Assembly: GCF_000724545.1 (NCBI RefSeq)
Contig: NZ_JHBV01000024.1
Coordinates: 62,001 to 126,000, forward strand
Direction of reading: 5' to 3'
Length of the DNA: 64,000 nucleotides
Source: Aureispira sp. CCB-QB1
GTDB lineage: Bacteria > Bacteroidota > Bacteroidia > Chitinophagales > Saprospiraceae
This document shows, piece after piece, positions 35,805-45,375 of the stretch. Numbering within the stretch: the stretch's first letter is position 1; every line of letters begins with the position of its first letter. Position numbers and translations under genes: made by a program. A model generated the notes under the pieces. That model did not search any database. It was not told where the DNA came from and saw only the letters and a program-made list of their open reading frames with translations.

Positions 35805-37205
35805 ATGTATAAAAGTAAAGTCATAGAAATATTCCAAAGCTTCAACAAAGCAGAAAAATCTGGTTTGAGACGGTGGGTCTATTCCCCCATTCACAATGAG
35901 CATAAAGATGTGACTAAGTTGGTTGTTTATTTGTTATCTAAACGTAAAATAACGCCAACTTCCGTTAAAAGAGAACGCGTTTTTCAACACCTATATCCCG
36001 ATACGCCATACAATTTATACCGTTTAAATCATGTCTTATCTTTCACGGTAGAAGTAATGGAAGAATATATCAGCTATCTAATGTCTAAAAACACTCGTTT
36101 TTTAGATTTTTTTTCTGTTGCCAATTACTACAAAAGCAAATCCTTGCCTCATTTGGCGCAGAAAGCTTTAAAAAAAGCCCAGTTGAGCCTAGAAAACAGT
36201 CTTTATCAAAATGATAATTATTATCATTCCAGTTTTTTGCTAGAACAAGCAATTTTTGGCTTAAAAGGCACTGAGTTGCGACAACAACAAACCAATTTGC
36301 AGGCTATCTTTAGTGATTTGACTACGTTTACTATTGTAGCGACACTTAAAAATGCTTGTACAGCTATTTCTCATCGAAGCCTCTACCAAACAGAATATCA
36401 AGTGCCTCTTTTAGATGCCATTCTTCAAGAAGCGCAATCGGTCACCTATCAAAACAATTTTGTCGTTCAAAGTTACTACCACAGTTACATGGCTTTGGCA
36501 GAACCTGAAAATGAAATCCATTTTAAGGCCTTAAAAAAATTATTGCTCTCTCAACACATACCACTTCCTATTGAAGAGCTAAAATACCATTGTTTGTTAA
36601 TGATTAATTATTGTATCAAGCGGTTGAATATGGGGGCAGAAGCATACGTACAAGAAGTATTTGATATTTACCGTTATGGATTGGAACATAACATATGGAT
36701 TGAACAGGGACATTTGAGTCACAGTACATTTAAAAATATCGTCACAGCTGCTCTGCGCTTGAAGGCTTATCCTTGGACACAGAAATTTATCGAAACCTAT
36801 GGTTCCAAGTTGAGAAATAGCCACCAAAAGGATTATACGAATTACGCAAAAGCTAAGTTATTTTTTGAACAAGGTCTATACACCGAAGCTCAGGAGGTAT
36901 TAGTCGAAACAGATTTAATTGACTTATTTATTAGTCTAGATATCAAGCTTTTATTACTAAAGATTTATTGGAAACTCAATGAATTTGATTTATTAGAAGC
37001 GCACTTAGATAGTTTTGCTGTTTATTTAAATCGAAAAAAGGTACTTGCCTATCATCGTCAGATTTATGGGAATACCATCTCTTTGGCTCGAAAAATGATG
37101 GCTACCAACCTAAGTATAACAACAGAAAGAGAAAAATTGCGTCAACTGATTCTTAAAACGACTCCACTAACAGATCGACCTTGGCTGTTAGAACAATTGA
37201 CATAA
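35805..37205 (+). CDS. Helical-repeat protein of unknown function, paralogue 1
   Basis: 466 residues, no signal peptide and no membrane segment. It is all-helical with Tyr- and Leu-rich repeat-like units. It is highly similar to the product of 41615-43024: both begin MYKSK(V/L)IEIF-SFN, share TELRQ(Q/H)QTNLQAIFSDLTTFTIVATLKNACTAIS in the middle and end with PLT(D/E)RPWLLEQL. The family is not one I can name. Divergence from a T9SS-secreted protein gene in both copies suggests a shared or linked regulation. The conserved stretch is likely the functional core. Confidence 0.75.
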   Translation: MYKSKVIEIFQSFNKAEKSGLRRWVYSPIHNEHKDVTKLVVYLLSKRKITPTSVKRERVFQHLYPDTPYNLYRLNHVLSFTVEVMEEYISYLMSKNTRFLDFFSVANYYKSKSLPHLAQKALKKAQLSLENSLYQNDNYYHSSFLLEQAIFGLKGTELRQQQTNLQAIFSDLTTFTIVATLKNACTAISHRSLYQTEYQVPLLDAILQEAQSVTYQNNFVVQSYYHSYMALAEPENEIHFKALKKLLLSQHIPLPIEELKYHCLLMINYCIKRLNMGAEAYVQEVFDIYRYGLEHNIWIEQGHLSHSTFKNIVTAALRLKAYPWTQKFIETYGSKLRNSHQKDYTNYAKAKLFFEQGLYTEAQEVLVETDLIDLFISLDIKLLLLKIYWKLNEFDLLEAHLDSFAVYLNRKKVLAYHRQIYGNTISLARKMMATNLSITTEREKLRQLILKTTPLTDRPWLLEQLT

Positions 37206-37280
37206 CTTTCTCAAAAATAGTGAGAGGTACCACTTTTTACAGCAGTACCTCCTATCCCTAATTTTACCCATTCAGTTCCC

Positions 37281-39431
37281 CTACTGATGAATAATACGTT
37301 TGGTTGATACCCCTCTGGCTGTTTGGGCTGTAACTACATAAACACCTGTTGGCAAGGCACTAATATCAATCGTATGATGTTCTTCTAAAACACTCATACT
37401 TTGGTGATGATAAACTACACGACCAGAAATATCTGTTATTATATATTGAATGGCTGCCGATTCCTCTAATTCTACATCTATAGTTAGATAGTTGGTGACT
37501 GGGTTGGGATAAACCTCTAGCTTTATACTAGATACAGGTACAGGGGGCAATGGAGTAGGTTGCTTAGAAGCACTCAAATGTATACCTATAGCTGGAACGG
37601 TATTACTTTCTCTTATACTGTCATAAAAATCTACATTTCCTGTTGCACTCACCGTTTTCGATGTCGTTGCACTAATCGGACTTGCACTAGACGATCCATG
37701 TCTGTTCATGGCATAATTCAATCTCGTTTCAGCTAAAAAGGGAGACGTGCTTCTGTTAAAAGTTGCTGCTCCACCTGTTTGGGATGGATTTATTTCTAGC
37801 GCTATATAATAAAAAGCATTGTCTTTTAATTGAATTGCATTTCCTGAACCTGTTGGGTCTATAAAATTGGTTGCTGTCGCACGATTATAACTAGGTGTAG
37901 AAATTGTCGTACCTAATCCTGTTAGTTCAACAGGAGTGAAAGCAATTTTTGTCAACTCTACGGCTTCTATGCTACCGTCCGCAGCACCTCCGTTAGCCCC
38001 GTCTACAAACTCATAGATATTCATAAAAACAGTCTGTGTTGCAGGACCTGAAAAAGAGCTGTGCAAGTGATAAACAAAATCTATCGAGTCTATTTTGACA
38101 GAATCTCTTGCTCCATTTGGAAAACTAAAAATAGAACCGTACTCAAAAGCAGCAAGATTAGCTGGTGTAAATCTATCTTCGCCAGATACTCTATTGTCAA
38201 TTGGAGAGACTTTTGATTTTGTTAAGTAATACGAACCTGTGCCATTTTGGTCATCTGTAATCACAAAAGAATGCTTGACAGTATCATTAGCAGCGCTTCC
38301 GTCCGCATGATTATGCTCCACCCAATAGGTCACCTCATACGTTCCTGCCTTGTGGGTCATAATAAAATCTAAATCACGCACTTGAGTCACCATTGTAACA
38401 CCTACAAAGTCATTAGTAGGAATAGAATCCGCTCCACCTCCAACTAAGGTATCCGAATACACTCCATACGTTGTGTTTCCCATTGCATCTGTATAATCTA
38501 TAGAGCATCGTATTCTTGGATTATCTGCTGCTTGAATGGTTTTTGTACCATAGTTAACAACTTTAGCCCCCCATATCCAGTCTCCTAAGTTATTTGGATT
38601 AACATTAACCAATGGTCGATGCGTGTTGTTGCTAAAGCGAACAATATCCCCTATTTCTCCATAAGTAGCACTGCCAGATACTTCTTTTGCGAATCCAATA
38701 GCAATATCATAATCTGGAGCAATTTCTACCGAAACATCGTCTATTATTGTAAAATAATACCTCCCATTAAATGTAAATTTCAAACGACATTGTGACAAAT
38801 TTGCAACGCCTGCTGTTACATTAGGAAATAGAATGCGTAGTGTTCCATCTACGGGGTTGTTTCGAACAGAAAACTGTAGCGACTTAATATCAAAAGGAGT
38901 ACTCCAAGTGGCGCCATCATCGACAGAAATGGCAACCGAGTATTCTGTTACATCAAAATGACGATAATAAGAATAAAACTCGACCACAAGTGCCGAATCG
39001 GTTGCCCCTGTTAAGTCCATTCTTGGAGAAATTAAAGCTCCATGTTGATGATTAGGAGAAGTTCCCGTTCCACCTGGTCCGCCTGTATGTAAAAAATCCG
39101 AATCAAAGATAGCAACACCATTAGCTACAGAATTGGAGCTTGCAGATTGGGCAATAGCATATGTTCCCTGTGATACTCCTGTGGTATTTCTAGTCCAATA
39201 CGCTGCTCCAGGTACATTAACACCACTTGCGTCGCTAATCGACAATGCTGTCCAAGCCGTAGGGGAATAATTGGAAGCTGTTGTTGATTGTATAAAATTG
39301 TTTTGGAATTCAGCTTCTGCTTGACCGCTAGTAGCACCGACTCCCCAAAGCTTGGTCTGACCATAACAAGACGCTACTCCTCCCAAAGTAATAAGTAGCA
39401 AAATGCTTTTAAGAAAACTTAAATTATTCAT
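37281..39431 (-). CDS. T9SS-secreted protein with a MAM/jelly-roll-like region
   Basis: 716 residues from the ATG at 39431, which starts a proper signal peptide (FLKSILLLITLGG, then YGQ); an ATG at 39467 would add 12 polar residues in front. The mature part is strand-rich. An early region (about 130-240, with SPRMDLTGATDSALVVEFYSYY and DDGATW) looks like the lectin-like domain of cell-surface adhesins. The C-terminus carries a T9SS tail, EVYPNPVTNYLTIDVEL, ending in TKRIIHQ. It is flanked by both copies of the duplicated gene pair but is not itself duplicated here. Confidence 0.8.
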   Translation of the reverse strand: MNNLSFLKSILLLITLGGVASCYGQTKLWGVGATSGQAEAEFQNNFIQSTTASNYSPTAWTALSISDASGVNVPGAAYWTRNTTGVSQGTYAIAQSASSNSVANGVAIFDSDFLHTGGPGGTGTSPNHQHGALISPRMDLTGATDSALVVEFYSYYRHFDVTEYSVAISVDDGATWSTPFDIKSLQFSVRNNPVDGTLRILFPNVTAGVANLSQCRLKFTFNGRYYFTIIDDVSVEIAPDYDIAIGFAKEVSGSATYGEIGDIVRFSNNTHRPLVNVNPNNLGDWIWGAKVVNYGTKTIQAADNPRIRCSIDYTDAMGNTTYGVYSDTLVGGGADSIPTNDFVGVTMVTQVRDLDFIMTHKAGTYEVTYWVEHNHADGSAANDTVKHSFVITDDQNGTGSYYLTKSKVSPIDNRVSGEDRFTPANLAAFEYGSIFSFPNGARDSVKIDSIDFVYHLHSSFSGPATQTVFMNIYEFVDGANGGAADGSIEAVELTKIAFTPVELTGLGTTISTPSYNRATATNFIDPTGSGNAIQLKDNAFYYIALEINPSQTGGAATFNRSTSPFLAETRLNYAMNRHGSSSASPISATTSKTVSATGNVDFYDSIRESNTVPAIGIHLSASKQPTPLPPVPVSSIKLEVYPNPVTNYLTIDVELEESAAIQYIITDISGRVVYHHQSMSVLEEHHTIDISALPTGVYVVTAQTARGVSTKRIIHQ

Positions 39432-39558
39432 TGTTATTTTTATTTGTTGAAGTTTTAATTGTTTCATTTATGGCATGGGTTTGCCATTCTTGCACAAAGG
39501 TATTTTTTGTACAACACGCTCTAAATATTTAATTTATCGAAGGGTAGATACTGAAATT

Positions 39559-41325
39559 CTATTGGGCTATAATTCTTCCTTTTCCTATAACTTTACCTTC
39601 TGCAAATAGGTTAAATACGTAAACACCAGATTTTAAATTATTAGGGGTCCAAACCATTCGTGTTGTGTTGCTTTCTTGGATACGAACCATTTCTCGACCA
39701 ATAATATCGTACACAACTAAAGTCACTTCTTGCGGTTCTCCCCCCATTTCTATTGTTACCCTATCCTTAAAAGGGTTAGGATAAACCTTCATTTGAGGAA
39801 CTACTTCTGGGCAGATAGTAATTATAGGAGTAATAAAAAAGTCAGAGGCAGTTTCGTGAATAGTAAGGTTCGTTTGAATGGGTGGCTGTTGATCCATATA
39901 AACATCTGCCAAGTTCTCAATAACATTTCCTATTGGACTAGGAAAGTTTTGTTCTATTCTAAATTTTACAAAACCATAAGATTGAGATATATCAACAGAA
40001 CTGCTAGGTAAATTGACACTATCCAATTGAATTTCTAGTATGTTCTGATCTTTTATACTCCAAGTATATGGATGACTAGCACTTGTTAGTTGAACACTAG
40101 ATGGGTTTAAATAATTAGATAGGGTATCTATTATAGTTATTTTATGAACAGTGCTTGCTCCTGTATTTTGAAAATTAATTTGATAATCAATAAATTGCCC
40201 TACATTAATATAATACCCTGCTCTATATCCTTGAGGTTGTGCCATTTTACGATTCGCTAGAGTAACAGCTGTATTTTGTTGACAATCTACAGCATCCCAA
40301 GATACTCTATTGGCATTATTATATTGAGTAGGAAAACCTGTATTAAATTCGCCATTATTATCAGGAACACAACCTTCTACAAAAGCACTAAAGATAGAAT
40401 CTGGAGCATTGCTAATATCTCCCACCTCTATACGGTAAAATTTTCTAGGCAATGCCGATAGACCTATAATTGTATCTATTCCATTCATCACATTAACATT
40501 TCCTGTACGCATAATAATATCATCCTCAAAAACCCAATAAGGCTTGCTAATTGCTGGTAGTGCGGATTGATTTCTAATGGTAAATAAAACACTATCGTTC
40601 CGACAAGTTCCCTCTATGTCTAGCCACCAGTCCATCGCACTATCTGAATAACAACTAGAATCAGGAGTAATATATGCTCTTACACAATGTGTTTGCTCAT
40701 CAATAGCAGTAGATTTTACCTGCACCTCCATATCAATAGTTCCACTTTGTGCAACTCCAACCGTTCCTATATTAAATAGGTATACATTGCCCAACTGGCT
40801 CGCAGGAGGAATTGAAAAACTTTGTACATTCAAAAAAGAATCAACTTCTAATTCTATTTGTACTTGGTTAGCTGTAGCCGTTCCTCTATTACTATATTCT
40901 ATCGCATAAGTACTCGAAAAAGCTTTGGTCAAGATGGGAGCAGAAACATCTACGTTCATCGCAGGACAAGAAATATATACTTCCAAAGGAAAATCAATTG
41001 TATCCGATGCTTGTGTTGTCACTACTCCTGAAAAAGGCGTGCAATTGGGCTGTGTATAGGGTGTTCTTACAGGATAAACGGTGTAGGTTCCTGAAGGACA
41101 GGATATAGAGTAATGCCCATCAGCATCCGTCGTCCCATAATAAAAAATATTATTGCTACCATTAAGCAACGCTTTTACCGTAATTCCAGATAAATTAATA
41201 TCTCCGTTGGTAAATGTGCAATTTGCATCTAAATCTTGATAAACGCTCCCTTCTATATTTTGTTGACCAACAATAACAGTACAACATAAGTTGAGCCACA
41301 AGAGAATAAAAAATATGTCCTTCAT
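39559..41325 (-). CDS. T9SS-secreted SdrD/DUF11-type protein, short paralogue
   Basis: 588 residues, a shortened relative of 32712-35639. It keeps the SdrD-B-like opening (GSVYQDLDANC with GDINLSGITVKALLNG), the DUF11-like part, the block DYQINFQNTGASTVHKITIIDTLSN and the T9SS tail (VYPNPFKDRVTIEMGG), but lacks the roughly 400-residue propeller repeats. Signal peptide: MKDIFFILLWLNLCC, cleavage near VGQ. It is divergent from the second helical paralogue at 41615. Loss or gain of the repeat region distinguishes the two copies. Confidence 0.85.
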   Translation of the reverse strand: MKDIFFILLWLNLCCTVIVGQQNIEGSVYQDLDANCTFTNGDINLSGITVKALLNGSNNIFYYGTTDADGHYSISCPSGTYTVYPVRTPYTQPNCTPFSGVVTTQASDTIDFPLEVYISCPAMNVDVSAPILTKAFSSTYAIEYSNRGTATANQVQIELEVDSFLNVQSFSIPPASQLGNVYLFNIGTVGVAQSGTIDMEVQVKSTAIDEQTHCVRAYITPDSSCYSDSAMDWWLDIEGTCRNDSVLFTIRNQSALPAISKPYWVFEDDIIMRTGNVNVMNGIDTIIGLSALPRKFYRIEVGDISNAPDSIFSAFVEGCVPDNNGEFNTGFPTQYNNANRVSWDAVDCQQNTAVTLANRKMAQPQGYRAGYYINVGQFIDYQINFQNTGASTVHKITIIDTLSNYLNPSSVQLTSASHPYTWSIKDQNILEIQLDSVNLPSSSVDISQSYGFVKFRIEQNFPSPIGNVIENLADVYMDQQPPIQTNLTIHETASDFFITPIITICPEVVPQMKVYPNPFKDRVTIEMGGEPQEVTLVVYDIIGREMVRIQESNTTRMVWTPNNLKSGVYVFNLFAEGKVIGKGRIIAQ

Positions 41326-41346
41326 TTCTTTAACTTATTAAAATTT

Positions 41347-41378
41347 AATACTGCACTGCTACCTACGGCATGGTCGTG
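41347..41378. repeat. Dispersed palindromic repeat, diverged copy
   Basis: Intergenic sequence just upstream of the T9SS gene start. In reverse complement it gives CCACGACCATGCCGTAGGTA and then GCAG, a relaxed form of the repeat at 46211-46240. Confidence 0.3.
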
Positions 41379-41555
41379 GCTTTTTATCAAATAAAAAATA
41401 AGAAAAGTCATTCCCTCTTACCAACTTAATTATCAATACTTTAAAACTCTATATAGCAATTCAGTTTTTTTACTTAAAACGATTATATTTTAGATACATT
41501 TTTACGCTAACGAATTATGTCTAACACACAACAAAGGTAAATTCAATATCAAGTA

Positions 41556-41614
41556 AATAAAAAAACATTATTCTATATTTATCATATTTTAGTTGTAATT
41601 CTTATCTTTAAGAT
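41556..41614 (+). promoter_or_regulatory. Promoter region of helical gene, copy 2
   Basis: AATAAAAAAACATTATT (41556-41572) and an ATTTATCA block match the region before 35805, and the distance to the ATG is identical. The -7-like TATCTTTA (41603-41610) lies four bases before the ATG. Confidence 0.5.
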
Positions 41615-43024
41615 ATGTATAAGAGTAAATTAATAGAAATATTTAAAAGCTTCAATAGAAAAGAGAAATTAGGGTTTCGTCGATGGGTAAATTCACCTAT
41701 CCATAATCAGCATAAAGATGTCATTAAACTCACTAATTTTTTGTTTTCTAGAAGAAAGTTAACCCCTATTTCAATTCAGAGAGAACGTGTTTACAAGCAC
41801 CTCTACCCTAATTCCAAGTATAATCTACATCGACTCAATCATGTTCTTTCTTTTACGCTTGAAGTAATGGAAGCCTATATTCAGTTTATAACCCTTCAGG
41901 ATAAACCCATTGAAGAACTTTTTTTTCTATCAGAATTTTACCAAAAAAAATCCCTACCACATTTAGCACAAAAAAATTTAGAAAAAGCTCAAGATGCTCT
42001 CAACGATAGTCCCTATCACAATGATTTTTATTACCATCATTCTTTTTTGCTAGAACAATCATTATTCGAACTAAAGGGCACAGAATTGCGGCAACATCAG
42101 ACCAATTTACAGGCTATTTTTAGTGACTTAACAACGTTTACGATTGTGGCTACCTTAAAAAATGCTTGCACAGCGATATCTCATGGAAGCTTATATAAGA
42201 ATGATTATCAGATTCCATTGTTAGATGCTATACTAGAGGAAGCTCAAACAGATACTTATAAAAACAATACTGTTGTTAAAAGTTATTATCACTGTTATAG
42301 AGCTTTGACACAACCTAATGAGGAAATTCATTTTAAAATTGTAAAAAAGCTGCTTTTAGAAGGGCAGATTCCATTGCCGATTAGTGAGTTAAAATATATA
42401 TACTTGTTAGTCACTAATTATTGCATCAAACGGCTCAATACCGATGCAGAGATGTATGTTAAAGAAGTTTTTGAAATTTATTCCTTAGGCTTGGAACAAA
42501 ACATATGGTTGGAAGGAGGTTATATAAGCCATAGTACATTTAAAAATATTGCAACAGCAGCACTGCGACTCAAGGCTTACCAATGGGTCGATAATTTTGT
42601 TCAGAAATATAGTCCTCAAATTAAGCCTTACTACCGAAAAGCTTATACTAATTATATTAGAGCTAAAATTTTATTTGAACAGGACCAAATCTTAGCCGCA
42701 CAACAAATTTTAATAGATACAGATGCCATAGATTTATTTATAAGTCTAGCTATCAAACTTTTATCATTAAAAATATATTGGCAGCTCAATGAATTTGACC
42801 TATTAGAAGCGCATCTAGATAGTTTTTCTGTTTTTTTGAATCGAAAAAAAGTGCTCGCTTACCATCGTCAAATTTATGGGAATATCATTTCCATTACTAG
42901 AAAGATGATTTACGCCAAAATGGAGCTACCTGCTGAACGAGAAAAGTTGCGCCAACTTATTTTTAAAACTTCTCCTTTGACAGAACGTCCTTGGTTGTTA
43001 GAGCAACTCCATTCTAACACTTAG
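41615..43024 (+). CDS. Helical-repeat protein of unknown function, paralogue 2
   Basis: 469 residues, a full-length paralogue of 35805-37205, with a near-identical central segment (NLQAIFSDLTTFTIVATLKN) and matching ends. There is no signal or membrane segment. Most substitutions are conservative, so both copies look functional. It lies back to back with the short T9SS paralogue, repeating the arrangement of the first copy; the whole unit appears duplicated. A weak hairpin (GGGGATT with AATCCCC, 43060-43080) lies between it and the convergent aroA. Confidence 0.75.
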   Translation: MYKSKLIEIFKSFNRKEKLGFRRWVNSPIHNQHKDVIKLTNFLFSRRKLTPISIQRERVYKHLYPNSKYNLHRLNHVLSFTLEVMEAYIQFITLQDKPIEELFFLSEFYQKKSLPHLAQKNLEKAQDALNDSPYHNDFYYHHSFLLEQSLFELKGTELRQHQTNLQAIFSDLTTFTIVATLKNACTAISHGSLYKNDYQIPLLDAILEEAQTDTYKNNTVVKSYYHCYRALTQPNEEIHFKIVKKLLLEGQIPLPISELKYIYLLVTNYCIKRLNTDAEMYVKEVFEIYSLGLEQNIWLEGGYISHSTFKNIATAALRLKAYQWVDNFVQKYSPQIKPYYRKAYTNYIRAKILFEQDQILAAQQILIDTDAIDLFISLAIKLLSLKIYWQLNEFDLLEAHLDSFSVFLNRKKVLAYHRQIYGNIISITRKMIYAKMELPAEREKLRQLIFKTSPLTERPWLLEQLHSNT

Positions 43025-43065
43025 AGCTTTAAACCAAACTTCTTAAAAAGGGGCATTTGGGGGAT

Positions 43066-44304
43066 TTACTCATAATCCCCTAAGCCTAAAGTTTGAAAAT
43101 CATCCCAAAACTTAGGATACGACTTGCAAACTACTTTTTTATCTTCCATGCTTACTTTATCCAAAATTAAAGCAAGCGGCGCAAAAGCCATTGCCATTCG
43201 ATGATCATCGTACGTATTTACTTTTATAGACTGTTGTTGATTGGTAATTCCTTTTCTTATACTAAGTGAATTTTCCGTTGCATCGACCAAACAACCTAAC
43301 TTTTCAAGCTCTACTTTTACCGCATTAATTCGATCGGTCTCTTTGATGGTTAGGGTTTCTAGCCCTGTTAACTCCGCCTCTACTTTTAATGCAGCACAAA
43401 CCACGGCTAGGGTCTGTGCCAAATCAGGACAATCAGAACAGTCGTATTTAAATTCTGTTATACTACAAGGGATTTTTTCTAACAAAATACCTCGTTCGTT
43501 AAATGTTGTTTTGACTCCAAACGACTCCATAATATCAACCAGCACAGCATCGCCTTGAACAGAATTTTGTTGTAAGCCATTTAGTTGAATCGTAGCTTCA
43601 TCGGCAATAGCCACCAAACTATAATAATACGATGCTGCCGACCAATCTGCTTCTACCACAAAAGGCTTGGGAACATATTCTTGATTTGGCACTTTAATCA
43701 TATCGTTGTGCCACAAAGCCAATATTCCAAACTCTTCCATCAAGTTCAAGGTCATTTGGATGTATGGTCTAGAAATAATTTTTCCTTCCAAGATCAGTTC
43801 CATCCCATTTGGCAAGACTGGTGCAATTAACAATAAAGCAGAAATAAATTGACTACTAACATGGGCACCTATGGTAATACGTTGTCCCCATTGATCAATT
43901 TTATGCTCTTTCATATGCAAAGGCGGATAGCCTTGCTTACCTACATAACAAATTTTTGCCCCTAATTCATTCAGGGCATCAGCCAAGACGCCAATAGGGC
44001 GTTCGCACATCCGTTTGGTTCCCATCAAAACTTGGTTGTTTCCCTTCCAAGCTAAATAAGCAGTCATAAAACGATACGCAGTCCCCGCTTCTCCAGCATC
44101 TAATATGGGCTCATTTAATTTTTCCAAAAGACTCTTCAATGTTGTCGTATCCTTGGCATTGGATAAGCCACTAATAGAAAACTCTTCTCCTGAAATGGCT
44201 TGAATCATCAAAATTCTATTGCTAATACTTTTAGAACCATTCAGTGTAATTTCTCCTTTAATATTTGTTTTTTTAGAGACCATTGGCTTTTGATTATAAA
44301 TCAT
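43066..44304 (-). CDS. aroA: 3-phosphoshikimate 1-carboxyvinyltransferase (EPSP synthase)
   Basis: 412 residues. Adds enolpyruvate from PEP to shikimate-3-phosphate, the sixth step of the chorismate pathway. The active-site motif NGSKSISNR follows the start, GEAGTAYRF corresponds to the family's GNAGTA-R element, and TYDDHRMAMAFAPLAL carries the conserved DHRMAM. Length is normal. It is the last gene of the long minus-strand aromatic operon: its ATG overlaps the stop of aroF in ATGA (four bases). Confidence 0.9.
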   Translation of the reverse strand: MIYNQKPMVSKKTNIKGEITLNGSKSISNRILMIQAISGEEFSISGLSNAKDTTTLKSLLEKLNEPILDAGEAGTAYRFMTAYLAWKGNNQVLMGTKRMCERPIGVLADALNELGAKICYVGKQGYPPLHMKEHKIDQWGQRITIGAHVSSQFISALLLIAPVLPNGMELILEGKIISRPYIQMTLNLMEEFGILALWHNDMIKVPNQEYVPKPFVVEADWSAASYYYSLVAIADEATIQLNGLQQNSVQGDAVLVDIMESFGVKTTFNERGILLEKIPCSITEFKYDCSDCPDLAQTLAVVCAALKVEAELTGLETLTIKETDRINAVKVELEKLGCLVDATENSLSIRKGITNQQQSIKVNTYDDHRMAMAFAPLALILDKVSMEDKKVVCKSYPKFWDDFQTLGLGDYE

Positions 44305-45314
44305 GAAAAAGAATCTCTCAAACGTACTGTCTGTTCGATTTTTTGATACAACACTTCTGCTTCAGCAAAAGAGAGGGTTTGTTGTCCATCCGAAAATGCT
44401 TTTTCGGGTTGACGATGGACTTCTACTATTAGCCCATCTGCACCAGCCATAACACCTGCCAAAGACATTTGTTCAACATATTTGCGTACACCTATACCAT
44501 GAGAAGGATCAACAATAACAGGTAGGTGCGATTTGTCCTTTAATATAGGAACTGCATTCAAGTCCAAAGTATTTCTATAACTTGTTTCAAACGAACGGAT
44601 GCCTCGTTCACACAACATGATTTTTTCATTCCCATTTGAAAAAACATACTCTGCGGCTTGCAGTAACTCGTCAATTGTTCCAGAAATACCTCTTTTTAGC
44701 AAAACAGGTTTATCTACTTTTCCTAAAGCATCCAAAAGGTTAAAATTTTGTGCATTCCTAGCCCCCACTTGCAGAATATCTACGTAATCTAGCATCGCCT
44801 CTATTTGTGAAACTTGCATGACTTCTGTGATAATTTTAATTCCTTCTGCTTGACAGGCCTTATAAAATAACTTTAAACCATCTAAACCCATTCCTCTAAA
44901 TGAATACGGAGAACTTCTTGGTTTATACACACCACCTCTCATTACCCGAACATTATTTTTTACTAAATGTTTAACTGTTTCCTCTATCTGTTCCTCTCCT
45001 TCGATAGAACAAGGACCAGCCATAACCGTAAAATGACCTCCACCAATCTTTACTCCATCTCCCAAATCAATCATAGTATCTTGTACTTTCCACTTACTAG
45101 AGACAAGTTTATAGTTATCACTTACACGATGCAAATCCTGCACACCTGGCATTACACCAATACTTCTAATATCAAATTCTTGTTGCCCTATGGCCACTAA
45201 ATATTCCTGAAACTGTGTTTTAACATTGGTATATTTATAGTTAATCGCATCCAATTTTTGAGTTAATTTTTGATACTGATCAGCTGCTATATTTTTTTCT
45301 AATTGAATAATCAT
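44301..45314 (-). CDS. aroF: DAHP synthase, type I-beta
   Basis: 337 residues. Condenses PEP and erythrose-4-phosphate, the first step toward chorismate. The N-terminal 70 residues form a ferredoxin-like regulatory extension (QLEKNIAADQYQKL). The catalytic part has MAGPCSIEGEEQIEE, RGGVYKPRSSPYSFRG, LKRGISGTIDELL and VDPSHGIGVR, all normal. There is no chorismate mutase domain. It stands between trpA and aroA, so the operon makes both chorismate and tryptophan. A short dispersed repeat separates it from trpA. Confidence 0.9.
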   Translation of the reverse strand: MIIQLEKNIAADQYQKLTQKLDAINYKYTNVKTQFQEYLVAIGQQEFDIRSIGVMPGVQDLHRVSDNYKLVSSKWKVQDTMIDLGDGVKIGGGHFTVMAGPCSIEGEEQIEETVKHLVKNNVRVMRGGVYKPRSSPYSFRGMGLDGLKLFYKACQAEGIKIITEVMQVSQIEAMLDYVDILQVGARNAQNFNLLDALGKVDKPVLLKRGISGTIDELLQAAEYVFSNGNEKIMLCERGIRSFETSYRNTLDLNAVPILKDKSHLPVIVDPSHGIGVRKYVEQMSLAGVMAGADGLIVEVHRQPEKAFSDGQQTLSFAEAEVLYQKIEQTVRLRDSFS

Positions 45315-45333
45315 AATGACTTGTTTCTTTTTA

Positions 45334-45360
45334 CAATAGTTAGCTGCGCTGCTACTATTT
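45334..45360. repeat. Dispersed palindromic repeat inside trp operon
   Basis: Copy with core TAGTTAGCTGCGCTGCTACT (45338-45357), between trpA and aroF. Confidence 0.6.
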
Positions 45361-45375
45361 TTATAAATAATAAAC

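Noticed and set aside
43241-43558. 105-codon plus-strand frame inside aroA
   Set aside because: Antisense to conserved EPSP synthase motifs.
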